Below, piece after piece: positions 42,939 through 54,874 of a stretch of DNA of 64,000 bases (position 1 is the stretch's first letter; each line of letters begins with the position of its first letter). The DNA comes from Symbiodinium kawagutii (taxonomy: Eukaryota > Sar > Dinophyceae > Suessiales > Symbiodiniaceae). The notes under the pieces are model-generated. The model had not been told where the DNA came from, ran no database searches, and saw only the letters and a list, made by a program, of their open reading frames with translations. The stretch lies in contig VSDK01012921.1 in NCBI GenBank assembly GCA_009767595.1, forward strand, positions 70,455-134,454, read 5' to 3'. The translations under genes were made by a program, and so were the position numbers.

Positions 42939-43077
42939 GGGTCGGTTTCCCAGTGATGACCCTGAACTCCATCAGCTATCCCACAGGCGCAGATTTCTCA
43001 GCTGGATGGCATTGAAACCACCAGCAGCAACTGGTTTTGTTCAATGCGTGCAGTGTACTGGAACACAGTATAGCCTG
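42939..43077 (+). CDS. Putative exon ending at a family B TIR
   Basis: GGGGTCACAG/G GGT CGG TTT reads GRFPSDDPELHQLSHRRRFL, then SWMALKPPAATGFVQCVQCT, ending AGCCTG/GTTGGTGG exactly at the left TIR of the family B copy. An alternative shorter exon in another frame runs from TTTCTCAG (43001) to GTATAG (43068). Confidence 0.4.
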
Positions 43078-43170
43078 GTTGGTGGTTTCAAACATTTCTT
43101 ATTTTCCGTAGTAATCATTAACAAATGGTTGGTTGACTAATATTTTTCAAGGGGGTTGGAACCACCAACC
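43077..43170 (+). repeat. Family B TIR element, intact copy
   Basis: 94 bp with TIRs GGTTGGTGGTTTCAA and TTGGAACCACCAACC (14 of 15 paired). The interior TATTTTCCGTAGTAATCATT matches the copy split by the LINE, so it serves as the empty-site reference for that insertion. Confidence 0.85.
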
Positions 43171-43904
43171 AGTAGCCAATAAAAATCTCTAAAAGGATAT
43201 CGTTGACCCTGTTAGTGCACAACCATTATAGCTTACACACATACCTAAATTGGGTTCAACTAGAGTGTTTAATAATTGATTTGGATCAACATCTAGTGTT
43301 TATAAACCACTCTATTTTGTTGATTGGTGGGCACATTGCATGAATATAGATTGGTGGCCATCACATTTTGCCTCAGAAGTTTGCGGCGCTAACCTGATCC
43401 AAGCTTGACCCCTCTGACCTCAAGCTGCCACCCGAAATCCAGGAACAATTTTTAAAGCGGCTGCAGAAGCAGGTGCGAAGGAAGAAGACGGGTTGGGGTT
43501 TCTAGAATGATTGTGTGTCTGAAACCATACCTGGGGATGATCTAACTGACGAACATACTTGTGGGACGGGGCAATTCATCACCGACCAGAAAACTGTTAT
43601 TTGATTGGTTAAGCAGACAAATCTACAGGAAATCTTGGTGATAGTGCCTATCACCATTGAAGCAACCATTATTGCTGATTCCGAAACTCCATTCAACCAA
43701 GCATTGCGAGCTCTTGATCATGTGATTTCCCATGACTCATGAAGTATGAATGTAAGTATGTACATAGATGTATGTCTCCGATACGTACATATCATGTTAC
43801 ATATATATATATATATTTATAGCATACTTGTTTACATATATATTCGAACATACATGAACACAGTCTATAGACATGCGCTTACATAGATACATACAAACAT
43901 ACAT

Positions 43905-43966
43905 GCATACAGACAGACATACAGACAGACATACAGACAGACATACAGACAGACATACATACATAT
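43905..43966 (+). repeat. (ACAGACAGACAT)n microsatellite
   Basis: Tandem 12-bp ACAGACAGACAT units grading into ACAT. Confidence 0.93.
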
Positions 43967-45115
43967 ATACATGCTTCACGAAGGAATCATACGACTACCG
44001 CTCATTTGGCAGCCGCGATGTTGGGCTCGTACTGGATCCTAAGTGGATACCTTGGAGCATAGAAACAATCCAGTCTCATAGGATTGACCCTGGATGGCCC
44101 ACTTTTCACCGGGATCTTTGTCACGCCTCAGTGATTTTCCACAGATATCTCCGCAGTATAACTTCTGTTAACCAACCACTATCGAAACCATGATTAACCA
44201 CATTCGCCACCATTCTCCGCCAAACACATCTCCACTAAATTCCTACATATAGTAGTGATAGACTCATTAACTCATTAACCACATGATTAACCACATAACC
44301 ATCTCCTTTAACTCCAAAACCATTAACACTTGTAGTGATAGATTTCGCCAGCTTTTTTGGCGATCCCTGTCGTTGAAACCTCGAGTTGTTTGACTAGCGG
44401 TCCCAAGGCCGCAGAGGGCCAGCTACAAAACCCTGCAAAGCTTGGGATTCAGGCGCAGCCGCGCAGCCCTTGCTGCTGCTGCCCTCAAGTTGCTCAGTCA
44501 CCGAAAGCAAATCCCCAAAATATGTATATGTATATATTAGATTTTTTGTATATACATACATACGTATCTCCATGGATATATATATATATATATGTGTAAG
44601 TTTGTTTGTGTACTGTAGGTATTGATATAAACATATATGCATATATATATATATATATTAGTGAATGAATGAATGGATACATAGGTACATCTATATGTAT
44701 ATAAACACACACATGTTTGTATATACATGCAATTATAGGTAATTATTTACCAATAGAAATGTTGATGAGTTATAGGCCCATGAGGGGTTTGTGCGTAGCG
44801 TTTGGAAGGGATACAGTCTCGGAATACAGTCCTTTGGAAGGGATCGGTTTCCATAGGTTCATCAGCTGCAGATGGTCTTGGTTCGTAGTTGGATTTATGA
44901 CCATAGCAACGATTAGCCATGTGGAACCGACCATGGTGCTTTCCCTTGCGCCAACTCAATGAACGGTTGATTCAAACTGATCTCCTGCGACTTTTCTGAT
45001 AGCTGTGACAATCCAGCTCTCATCAGAGCTTAGCCCTGCCGCAGGAGGCTGAGGTTCGCAAGGCGTGGCAACGGCTCACCATGCTGGGAAGCCCAGGGGA
45101 AAGCGTAGTGATTGA

Positions 45116-45166
<51 letters not shown>

Positions 45167-45167
45167 G

Positions 45168-45228
<61 letters not shown>

Positions 45229-45386
45229 GCACCACCACCACCACCACCATCATCACCATCATCATCATCGTCGTCATCATCATCATCATCACCACCATCA
45301 CCACCACCATCATCATCATCATCATCATCATCACCACCACCATCATCACCATCATCACCATCATCATCATCATCATCATCATCATG
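45116..45386 (+). repeat. (ATC)n / (CACCAT)n array
   Basis: About 90 ATC/ACC triplets. Open on both strands; poly-Ile, poly-Asp and poly-Met frames are artefacts. Confidence 0.97.
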
Positions 45387-45885
45387 ATGGACCATGCAAA
45401 TCCAAGCATTATCCAAGCAGACTACTTAGGGAAAGGGCGAAATGTTTGCAGCACCCAGGCATGCCATAGAGTATGGGGATCATGGGCATGGGGGTGACAA
45501 ATTCAGAACCATCTCAGACTTCGCCTCCATGTCATTCGAAATTATCCTAGGTTTTCTCCCTTGATGGTAGCCCACAGCTCAGGGCTGGGTTCCCAACATG
45601 GTCAGCCATGAGCTGTGGTCCTGACCTGGTGACACTGAGCCTCGACCCCCAGGTCCCTAAGTGATTGTTGGTCATCTGAATCACTACTTGGATGTGCCAC
45701 TGGTGTTATCATTGGGATGTAACCGTGGTAAACAATCCTATCAGGTCGGTGAACCAACCCCTATGGCCCCGAGTTATTTACGACTTCCCTTGCACGGGAG
45801 TGCACGTCCACATGGTGTCCATGATAAAGATTGTCGCTGGTTGGTAGCAAATAACTGTGATGTTGATAGCTATGCCTCCCTACAG

Positions 45886-45926
45886 CAGGATGTTTTGGAG
45901 CAGCAACGAGTCAAGGCTCAATTATG
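45886..45926 (+). CDS. Putative 41-bp exon
   Basis: GCCTCCCTACAG/CAG GAT GTT TTG reads QDVLEQQRVKAQL and ends TTATG/GTACTT in phase 2. Helical, Gln-rich. It lies inside a longer ATG frame, the alternative reading. Confidence 0.42.
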
Positions 45927-47481
45927 GTACTTCCTGGTACATCAAATAGTTGTTGGTCATCGTGGTCATTGTTGTTGGCTGTTGATATCCCCTGCTATCC
46001 ATCATGGTTGCGCTCAACAGCTTCCACTGGTCATGGCAGCTTGTTCCACCTTTGAGTGAACGATCTAATTGTATTTTCAATAGTGAACCTGTCAATATCA
46101 ATGATCCCAATGATGATGGTCATGCTTATCAACAGTCCACTTATCTAAGCTCTTGAGTCCAAACCATCAACAATCAACAGTCTTCATCACTGTCGAACAT
46201 TTTTTTGGATATCTTTGCATTCTTACGATCGGTCATTATATTATTGTCGGTGACTTTGTATCGTTTACATTATTCGCACTTTTGTTTTGAATGGTAAACT
46301 ATTGATTCTTTATCACATATGATCACTATCATTGATAGTCCCACTCTTATTAGCATCACCATCAACCCGCACCATCGATATCCTTACTGCCATGATCATT
46401 CGCCACTCGTCCCTATGGATCAATCATTGTCACCATCATCATCACTGTCACTATCATCAACCGTTAAATTATCACTCAACATTATTATCAACCCATATTG
46501 TCTTATGATTGATGATTAGTCACGATTTAATTATCATAGTATTGCTACTTAACCCATATATGGTCATTTATATAAATTCATCCAGTCTCAATATCATTAG
46601 CGAATAGCGGCGTTCTATTTTACAGACTCAAGTTGGCTCGAATATCTCCTGCCATGTTCCAACCAGCCGTTAATTTTGCTTGGCTTGTCAGTGCCTATCA
46701 TTAGGCATTCTTAGCCATCATTTGATCAGCATTAATCATTAGCCATTTATTAACAAGTAGCCATTATCATTGCTTAGTGGCCATCACCAGTGGTACCCAT
46801 TATGAACCACTATTAGGCATTCTTATCATCATCAACCACTATTACATCACAATCGAATCTTCAATCACTATGGAATACATTACCGCGAAAAATGGTCATC
46901 ATTAGCCATTATTATTTGTTCAGTAGCACAAATTACCAATTTACTACTTATTAACGGCTTATCATCAGCACTAAGATAAACCACTATTAAATCATTAAGC
47001 CGTATTCAATCATTAGCAACTATGCTTTTCTTTCAGCAAAAACATTGTTTTACATCAGTATTCATGGATTCTTCATCACCATAGTCAAATCTCTGTGAAT
47101 CATCAGCAAATATGTCTTTTTACATCCTAATTTTCATAAATCTCCATAAATCCATACTTAAATCTCCATCAATCACCATTGTTTTACATCCTAATCGGTT
47201 TTCCATAAACCAGGGTAGATGAATTTTTAATTACTACAGCTTATTCATCACCTATACCAATCATTGATCTCTAAACCATATACCATAAACACCAATATAC
47301 CATAAAAAACATAAATTTCTTTTTATGGAAAAACATATTCTATAAGTTTTTGTCATTTAATCACCTAGTTTGTTTTCCAAAAACCTCTGAAGCTAACCCG
47401 TATTATTCATCACCTATACCAGTCATTAATCTCCAAACCATAAATCTCCAGCTGCCGTGAACGAAGCTTCGTTTAGCTCAG
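45927..47481. other. Long intron-like AT-rich region
   Basis: Almost entirely CATTAGCC/CATCACC/TTAACC degenerate repeats and CATAAATCTCCA motifs. No gene seen. Confidence 0.65.
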
Positions 47482-47572
47482 GGTGGAGCAGCAGCGCGAC
47501 GCCGCCGAGCTGGAACTCTTGAAGGCCGAGCAGGCGCCGGTGGCACCGCCCTGGTGGATGTGGGCCATGCTG
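47482..47572 (+). CDS. Putative 91-bp exon, helical
   Basis: CGTTTAGCTCAG/G GTG GAG CAG reads VEQQRDAAELELLKAEQAPV, then APPWWMWAML, ending ATGCTG/GTGGAA in phase 0. Composition is strongly coding. Next to it at 47590-47700 the motif GGGGTTCACTTACCTTAGTT recurs three times. Confidence 0.48.
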
Positions 47573-48216
47573 GTGGAAGCCATGGTTACTTTGGGGTTCA
47601 CTTACCTTAGTTGACTATAAGTATGGGGTTCACTTATCTTAGTTTGGGGTTCACTTACCTTATTGTTTCGGGTTCCAGGCATGGTTAGTTTGGTGGAAGC
47701 CATGGTTAGTATGATAACTATAGTCAACTGTCCTCAAACAACCCACTTCTATTGGATTATAATGAGGGTATAACTTAGTTCAATGGTTTCCGAATTCCAA
47801 GGATGGCAAGAGTAGTGGTTGATGGTTGAATAACCAAACATTAGTAGAGTGAAGAGTACGGAGTGATCTTCTAGTTCTAGTGGTTGATGCTTGATTAGTG
47901 GTCAATGGTTGAAGAAGACTCATACAGTGCCAGGGGAAGAGCACTAACACATTGGTTGGCACATGCTTTCTCGCAGCGATTTTATCCTGATGGCATTACC
48001 AAAACAACAAATCGTGGAGCCGTTGGTTCCTGAGGCGGATAGCTTTGTCAGCCAAAGATGAGGTTTGCTGGACTTTCATGGGAAATGCCAAATATTCCCC
48101 GATGCACATCCGGAGTGAAACCAGTCTCCCCATTTTGGGAGTCACTACGAATACTCAGGCTTTATCCAGCGGTACAGAATGTTGCCACATGATTCCTAGA
48201 AATGGCTTGCCAACAG

Positions 48217-48316
48217 CGGGTCCATCTACGAACAGCTTGACACCACACGAGAAAATCTACTGGTGGATGAGGTTTTGCATTGGCTGATGTTGTTTTTTGC
48301 TAAGCAACCCAATGCT
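48217..48316 (+). CDS. Putative exon (end uncertain)
   Basis: GGCTTGCCAACAG/C GGG TCC ATC TAC reads SIYEQLDTTRENLLVDEVLH, then WLMLFFAKQPNA, to TGA at 48317. A donor GAT/GTTGTT lies inside. Another open frame covers 48045-48287 from an upstream TTG. Confidence 0.38.
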
Positions 48317-48402
48317 TGATCATGTGGCAAGATCAACGCATTGATTTGTTTCGGTTCATGCTCCAGGTTCTTTTCAATTTTTCACTGGGGCTTCCATGCT
48401 AA

Positions 48403-48480
48403 ATGGGTGTTTCTCAAAAATTGGGAACCCCAAAAAATGGTTGGTTTACTGTGATGAATGATTGATCTTTAGAAACCACC
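48403..48480 (+). repeat. Family A TIR element, copy 6 (internally deleted)
   Basis: ATGGGTGTTTCTCAAAAATT on the left and AGAAACCACC on the right, but only 78 bp: the interior GGGGGTCCCC arm is missing. Confidence 0.65.
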
Positions 48481-48512
48481 AAATCGATTCCTAATTCTTA
48501 CGCCGCACGGCT

Positions 48513-48690
48513 TTGTGGAAGTCCAACGCCGCGCCAGACATTGGTTTTGCTCAGCGGCCGAAATCGTTTCATCGTCCCTTGTGGGTGGGTAAATTCCTCG
48601 AAGATCACCAAAGAATCTGGTGTCTTGAGCTTGCTCTTAACCAACTATGGTTAACAATGGTTGACCTCAAAGATTCAGTGCTCCATTTGA
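48513..48690 (+). CDS. Possible exon island
   Basis: The frame reads NAAPDIGFAQRPKSFHRPLW, then VGKFLEDHQRIWCLELALNQ and continues open to 48854. It starts downstream of a family A element. No convincing acceptor. Confidence 0.28.
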
Positions 48691-48754
48691 GGTTCGCCAT
48701 GGGTCTCGTTTCGCACGGTATGAGTGGAGGCCACCCACCCACCCACCCCCCCAG

Positions 48755-48824
48755 CCGCGCTTGCCGCAGCCACTCTCAGCGCTTGCTGCAGGGTGGCGGC
48801 CCCTCATCCCAGCATGCCAAACAG
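48755..48824 (+). CDS. Putative 70-bp exon with canonical splice sites
   Basis: CACCCCCCCAG / ... / CCAAACAG/GTGGGG gives good pyrimidine-rich acceptor and donor. All three frames are open; the frame RACRSHSQRLLQGGGPSSQH is in register with the upstream island. Confidence 0.36.
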
Positions 48825-49225
48825 GTGGGGCACACGGGGGCACGGGCCCCGTAGTGTAGCAAGCCATCCTTCATGCAGACAACATGGGGAATGAGTGGTT
48901 CCACAGTATACATCACCCAACAAGGTGGATTCTAACCCCTTTCATCATGGTGAACGCAACCATTTACTAAGTGGGGATGCACACCAAAGTACTGACTATG
49001 GCTATGGATGACTGCTCAGACCCACCAGCCTACGCATTTGTCGTGGCATGACCCGATATCTTCAAGCCGCTTTGCCAAGTGGAAAATACATTCGTTTCGG
49101 GCTTGGTAACTCCAGCGTTCATTCATGGCCCTATTCAAACAGCTGAACACCATAGTTTCCCTACAACACAAGGGCTGACCATCACTTCCCAATGCTGGAT
49201 CGATGTGCTTTAGGCCTTGTGTGTT

Positions 49226-49270
49226 GATGACGACGACGACGACGACGACGATGATGATGATGATGGTGAT
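49226..49270 (+). repeat. (GAC)n/(GAT)n microsatellite
   Basis: Tandem GAC then GAT units. Confidence 0.95.
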
Positions 49271-50084
49271 GATTTATTCATCAACGATTACAGGGATATA
49301 ACTGTGGTTATTCCCCACGTAACCATGTTGCCATGGTGGCTATATACCCATGTAATATCAGTGGAATGTATACATCTGCCCCTGGATCATTCCTGTAAGC
49401 ATCAGAGAACCCCAGTTCCGCTCGTGTTCGCCTTTCAGATCCCGGGCCTTTCACGCGGAATTGCTTCGTCTGCACCCCTCTGTCCTTTTTTGTGTTTTCC
49501 CACAGCTTTGATCGGCACAAATAGTGGAACAATAGTGGTTGTTAATAGTGATTCATAATGCTCAATCAACCCTGTGAGTCTCAACTTTGAACCAGTAGAA
49601 ACTAACGGCTACGAATATGGAGCATTTCGACCAGGGACACCCAGTCATCTGGATGCTGATGAGTTTCTTGTGGCACGCAAGCATGCCTGGCCTATTTAAC
49701 TTGCTTGTATGTCAAGTTCAAGGATCTGATTTTGTGTTGTTTACTCAGCCACTCCGAAGTCTGATATAGCGATAGCTGTTGAACTTCAAATTTGGTCGTT
49801 GATGATGGGAATCTCGAAGTAATCATCATAAATTGTTTCTCATTGTTGCTATACCCCTTTTATCCACAGGCCCGTCATCAGCCATGCATCAGCCATTGTT
49901 AACATTTATTAGACACTATTAACCACCATGGAACCAACCATTCACCAGCCATCAAACATGATTAGCTGATTAGTTACCGTGGACCTCTATTAACCACTAC
50001 TATGATACCCACTATTAACCATCATATTAATCACTATCAACCACTATTACTAACCACTATTAGCTACCATGATTGGAACCATCT

Positions 50085-50213
50085 TGAGCTCTTCAAGGGC
50101 GGCACTGGCGCATCACCGATGCGCAGCAGCTCAGGATCAGAAGGCGGCCAGAGGTACTGCCCGGGAGATGCATGCCGACGAGGCGACCCCGTTCACCTGC
50201 TCAGAATGGTTGC
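50085..50213 (+). CDS. Possible exon island, frame ambiguous
   Basis: A GC-rich island between CCACTATTAACC-type repeats. Frames reading LAHHRCAAAQDQKAARGTAR and RHWRITDAQQLRIRRRPE/GTACTG are both plausible. Confidence 0.27.
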
Positions 50214-51433
50214 TGATGGTTAATTTGAACGGTTATTCATGCTTTTTAATGGTTATTAATGGTTTTTCATGGTTATTATCGGTTAGTAATGGTTCTTCAT
50301 GTTGTTCATGATTGTTCCTGGTTGTTAATGGTCAATTAATCTTATCAATGCTCAACTGTTACTGTACTATATATTCAGAAAGATTAATCTGATAACCATG
50401 AGGGTTCCAGCAGATGGCTGATTACTTGGATTTTCGGTAAGATGGTTACTTCCTTGGCATGTGGTAAATAGCCTTAGAGGGTGGAGGAACTACCCACGGT
50501 AACCATTGTTAGTTACCAGTTGTTGTAAGCAGTGGGGACGCACATCCAAGTCGTCACCGTGAATAGTTCGAGAGATGGCGAGCTTGGGTATATAGAACCA
50601 GCTCGACCCCAAAAACCGATGGTTATTCACATCCCAACAGTTGGACTGGTGCAGGGTCATTCTTGACACGTGAACACGATGACCGCAGCCGCATAAAAAA
50701 TGGTCTATGTACACATGTATGTGCATAAATCATTATAAATTGAGAAATATGCAACTCCTACACTTGTTTGTTGCAACTCCGGTCATTTGAGGAACCTGTC
50801 ATCAGCCAGCAACATGTCCATCTCCAACCCTTGGGTGTGAACCCGCAGTGGGTACCTGGTGAGGACGCTTGCGCCCTGGTTGGTCGTTGTTCCAGGTGAG
50901 ACGAGCCAAGAGGATCATCAAGAAGGCGGCGCTGTGCTCATGGATGGGAGTTGTTTTTTTCTCAAGCCAACCATAGTGCAAAAGGCCATAAAAAGCCCTC
51001 CTCAAGGTTGCTTCTATGTATATATATTATATATATTTATATATTTATATTCAAATAAGTAAACAATAAATACATACATAAATAGATAAATAAATAAATA
51101 GATAGTATTTTATAAACATGTATATATATATATATATTATATACATACAGCTACACATAAGATGATATAAATTATAAAACTGTTCTCTATGTTCAAAAGG
51201 GCGTCCCAGCAACCAATGGGGGCTGGACCACAGCCAATCCTTGAACATGCTTGTGACAATGGCCGGTCTTTCGTTCGAGGGTCACCCAAGCAACAACTCA
51301 AGGGCGGAAATCTCAATGCTCAGGTTTTTTACACATCTAAAACCTGAAATGCTGAGTTCTGGATGGTTTGGAAGGGACCCTTTCAATGACGGGTTTTTGG
51401 GGGGTCGCTCCATGGGCACCAGATGGGCACCAG

Positions 51434-51472
51434 GATCGTCAAGCGCAGCAAGAGGAGGAAGCTTTGCTGCAG
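51434..51472 (+). CDS. Putative 39-bp exon
   Basis: AGATGGGCACCAG/GAT CGT CAA GCG reads DRQAQQEEEALLQ and ends CTGCAG/GTGCCG in phase 0. A longer frame from 51241 in another register is the alternative. Confidence 0.38.
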
Positions 51473-52235
51473 GTGCCGAGCAGTTGCGGGGAGTCCTCGA
51501 ACAGAAAACCACAATGACACTGACACTGAAGAGGTGTGATGTTGTTATGAGTGCAATAAAGTGTGTTCAAGTGTAAGTGTCATGGTGCTTCTATGACTAA
51601 TGATTACAATCAAATGTAATCAGCATCAGAAAGGGGGACAGAACTAGCGAAACAGGGATCGTTGGCTCCCCGCTGGTGACCACAGACAATAAACATACAT
51701 GTGTCTCTTAAATCGGTGTATACAGTATACATGTGTTTGCGTCCGCATCTCACGATCAAGCATGGTACAGCAAGTTGTAAAGTATTTGTCAACCATTTAA
51801 TCAGAAACTGATAATACATGAACTAATTACAAAACTGACAGATAACTTGATTAGACATTTGAAAGCTATGGACAATCTTGCTGGCTGGTCAAGACATTAC
51901 ACCAACTAACGTAGCCAAACTTGCAGCACCTATCGGAACACACAATAATGTGACACAGCAAAGGAATCATCTACTATTCTTGTACAATGACCTTTGCTCA
52001 CCATCTATTTATGGTCATTATCATACTGTATCCCACTATAGAACTATTACCATCATACAGGAACCTAAAACTGGTGTGTTGCTCTACACTGCTACTCCGA
52101 AGCAAAAATGTTTGAACACTGGGGGGGGGGTGCTGAGAACATGCTCTCGCACCAGGTATTGCTGCCAAGTGGTTTGACTAGGGTGGTAACTACACTTCTT
52201 GGCTTGTTCGGTTAAGAATCATCTTCTTCCCATTT

Positions 52236-52340
52236 GGCTAAACCCTGTACCCCCGGTTCCCCATCATTCACCATCGTTTTCCCTCTTGTTGTTGGTGAGT
52301 GCCCCCCAGTAGTTGGTTGGTTAAAGCCTGACCCACAGCC
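52236..52340 (+). repeat. Family C TIR element, copy 3
   Basis: GGCTAAACCCTGTACCCCCG on the left and AAAGCCTGACCCACAGCC on the right, interior ATCGTTTTCCCTCTTGTTG. The right TIR contains the CACAG/C acceptor of the next exon. Confidence 0.75.
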
Positions 52341-52458
52341 ATTTACCAACCGTTCAGGCTCTGAAAGAGGATCAGATGCGTCGGGACTGGGATTTTGTGG
52401 CTGGGGGGCAGCTGCCAGCTGGCCCAATTCCAGTGCCAGTCACTGCTTGTTGGTTGTC
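52339..52458 (+). CDS. Putative exon from family C acceptor to GTAAGT donor
   Basis: CTGACCCACAG/C CAT TTA CCA reads HLPTVQALKEDQMRRDWDFV, then PAGPIPVPVTACWL, ending GTTGTC/GTAAGT, the best donor in the window. Starts and ends in phase 2. The inner AG at 52356-52357 (CGTTCAG) is a weaker alternative acceptor in the same frame. Confidence 0.52.
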
Positions 52459-53339
52459 GTAAGTCCGCCTGGCTGAGTCTTCCAGGAGCTTGGGATAGGC
52501 TTCAGAACAGGCATCTATTGGGAACGTGCATCAAACCAATTAGTGTGAGACCTTGTAGGTTTCATCAAGCTATTTGGTGGGTCCACGAGAATGTGGATGC
52601 CAAAAAGGTTGGGCTGCACTCCTACAAATTCCAGACATGCTAAAAGATGTGTGTGGTCCCCACTTGCTACACTGTGGCTTTGAATTACTGTACCGCATTT
52701 TCAGAAAGAGCCATGGGAATATCGGATGCCTTCCTGTGTGTGGAAAACGGCATCCCTGAAGAGATTGTAGTTTTATCACGTACAGGTACCACGTATGTCG
52801 ATCTTGATTGTCAGGGAGAGGGCATGCTGTGAATTGTTCAAATCATAACAAACTTCCAGAGGATTTATTGTGCTGCGACAGTTGTTTTTGAAAAAATGTG
52901 CGTTTGCAATTGTTTTGTAGCGTGCCAACATCATGATTCTTCATGTCAACCGTTACAATGTCACTCTGTCAGAGGCGTCCGCTTGCGGGTGAATTTCCGA
53001 AGAGCTGGGGTGATGGCGGGATTCTTGGAGTTATGATGCAGGCATCTTGATGAGCTAATCAACCGAACATCATGAGCCCATTCCTGGGATCCAACCCTTG
53101 AGCCACCCCGAAACTTAACCAGCTGAGTTGCTGATGATTCCTAGGATCACCGTTGTTGCAATTAAAACAACTAGCGACTAAAAACTGCCTAGAGTACAAT
53201 GTATGGGTGCCTTGTTTATTGAGATGCTGGTGGATGAGATCATCCTGATTCTGGTCATGAGCTCTATATTTATCGTGCGCATTTTCATAGTTTACGTGCC
53301 CTGGGTGGCTTACAGCCACTAACTTGGATATGCCATCAG

Positions 53340-53482
53340 GGTTCCCCATGCTACGCCGCCGAGTAGCGTGGCTACTCGTACTGCGGTAGTGGTACAGGCG
53401 CAGCCGCAGGACGAGGATGCTCGTTACCATCAGCTGCAAGGCCGAAAGAGGCTGAAAGAGGCGCCTCGCAGATGGGCCACAG
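53340..53482 (+). CDS. Putative 143-bp exon
   Basis: ATGCCATCAG/G GTT CCC CAT reads PSSVATRTAVVVQAQPQDED, then YHQLQGRKRLKEAPRRWAT, ending ACAG/GTCTGT in phase 1. An inner acceptor (GTGGTACAG) keeps the same frame. Basic and Gln-rich. A 169-codon minus-strand frame overlaps but is less coding-like. Confidence 0.42.
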
Positions 53483-54558
53483 GTCTGTGAACCCCCACGG
53501 CGAGCTGGTCGGCCGTGGTCAAAGTTCCCATGGTTTCGTAACGGGTTTAGTGAACCGCTACCGAACATACGGCGTAACGAATCATGGTGAACTTACCCCA
53601 GCTGGACATTCAAGTCGGGAGTCTATGCAGACTTAGGGCCACGGGGGTCTCACCTCTGGAAGTGTCAGGTGCCGGGCAGCAGGAATTAGTTCTACAAAGC
53701 CAGCCTGCAGCCTGAAAGAGGCCCCTTACATGGATCGCCTCGACCTGGTGCGGGTCATTTCCACCAACCAGGTATAGGTTTTGCTTGACGTCTAATTCAA
53801 TGATCAGAAAAAGTTCAACCACATTCCACATTAGTAGCTCCTTTTGCTGCTTTCTTACCCCGTGCCATCTGTTTCTTTCAACGCTCATGCTTCCCTCAAC
53901 TTCCATTCTACGAATTGGAGAAACCTCTCGATATGCATCTCGATATTTCGTCAACAGAATCTGCAAGTCGGGACAGTCTAAGCACTTCTTGTTTTTAGGG
54001 GTCTGCAGATCCAAACAAACACATTTCCCATGATTGAGGGTCTAGAATGGCAGGTATGGCAGAACACATTTGATTCGCGGCTAATTACTTGTGGTTCAAA
54101 GTGACATCAGTGAAGAGTTGATGGTAGCACCACATCACTTTCTGCGTCGGCTTGTATGGAATTGATTTCAGCATGGACATGTTGTTGATGAAAGTTGACA
54201 TTTTACATAGATCGTTTGCAGTTTGCATTGGGGAATGAATGGTAAGATACTGTACCCAAGAAAACTTCTCAGCACAGATGTTGACGAAATAACTCCCTTG
54301 TGAGACTTCGACATCGCCTCTACAATCTCGACATCGCCTCTAGTTGGTGGTTTGACGTTTTTTTGATTCTCCCCACCTGTACCTAGGTTAGTTGACGACG
54401 GCGTTTTTGTTTGGGACGGCGCAACATTGCCAAGCGGCCTTCATCGTTTCTTTTATGGGTGGCTTGACCTATGGCCATATGTAGTGAGTATCCCCTACGA
54501 TTGTTGATCCTACCCATCAACCAGCTACTTTTCATTAATATTGACCCATCCATGGAAG

Positions 54559-54692
54559 ACAAAGGCCAAGACCTGCCAGGCGCAGGACAAGCAGATGACT
54601 CGAAAAGAACAGATGGAGGAAGTACGAGAGGCATCGACGAAGGGCAGCTCAACGAGAGGGAGAGTTGAAGGGAATGACTTTTCATTCAAATG
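54559..54692 (+). CDS. Putative exon ending in a family A TIR
   Basis: CCATGGAAG/ACA AAG GCC AAG reads KAKTCQAQDKQMTRKEQMEE, then REASTKGSSTRGRVEGNDFS, ending AAA TG/GTGGTTTCTC at the left TIR of the family A copy. A phase-0 donor GTTGAA at 54664 is an alternative. Charged, probably helical. Confidence 0.46.
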
Positions 54693-54797
54693 GTGGTTTC
54701 TCAAGCCGTAGGGGAACCCCAAAGTTATGGATGGTTTCGGACTAGCGATATTTAAAGGATGATTTTGGAGGACCCCTATGACTGCAGAAACCACCAT
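54690..54797 (+). repeat. Family A TIR element, copy 7
   Basis: ATGGTGGTTTCTCAAGCCGT on the left and GACTGCAGAAACCACCAT on the right, with GGGGAACCCC and GGAGGACCCC arms. ATG on both sides. Confidence 0.78.
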
Positions 54798-54823
54798 GGA
54801 TCAGAAACCTACGAGAAGCAGAA

Positions 54824-54871
54824 ACAAAGAGGGCCGGGATGTGCTCCAAGACTGCGACGGAATGCTCTAGT
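54824..54871 (+). CDS. Possible exon, frame ambiguous
   Basis: ACGAGAAG/CAGAAACAAAG allows RNKEGRDVLQDCDGML (to TAG), in phase with the exon at 54692. Another frame reads ETYEKQKQRGPGCAPRLRR. Confidence 0.27.
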
Positions 54872-54874
54872 CCC

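Larger units (their letters stand above)
43171..45880. other. Region without a confident gene
   Basis: AT-rich intronic text, (ACAGACAGACAT)n, TATA tracts around 44520-44660 and the (ATC)n array. An ATG-bearing 132-codon frame at 45661-46059 contains the exon-like segment listed separately. Confidence 0.5.

Noticed and set aside
45023..45497. Poly-Ile, poly-Asp and poly-Met frames
   Set aside because: Translations of the (ATC)n array.
53610..54014. 134-codon minus-strand frame (MDLQTPKNKKCLDCP)
   Set aside because: It starts at TTG, opposes the prevailing strand and overlaps a + strand exon-like stretch; no domain seen.
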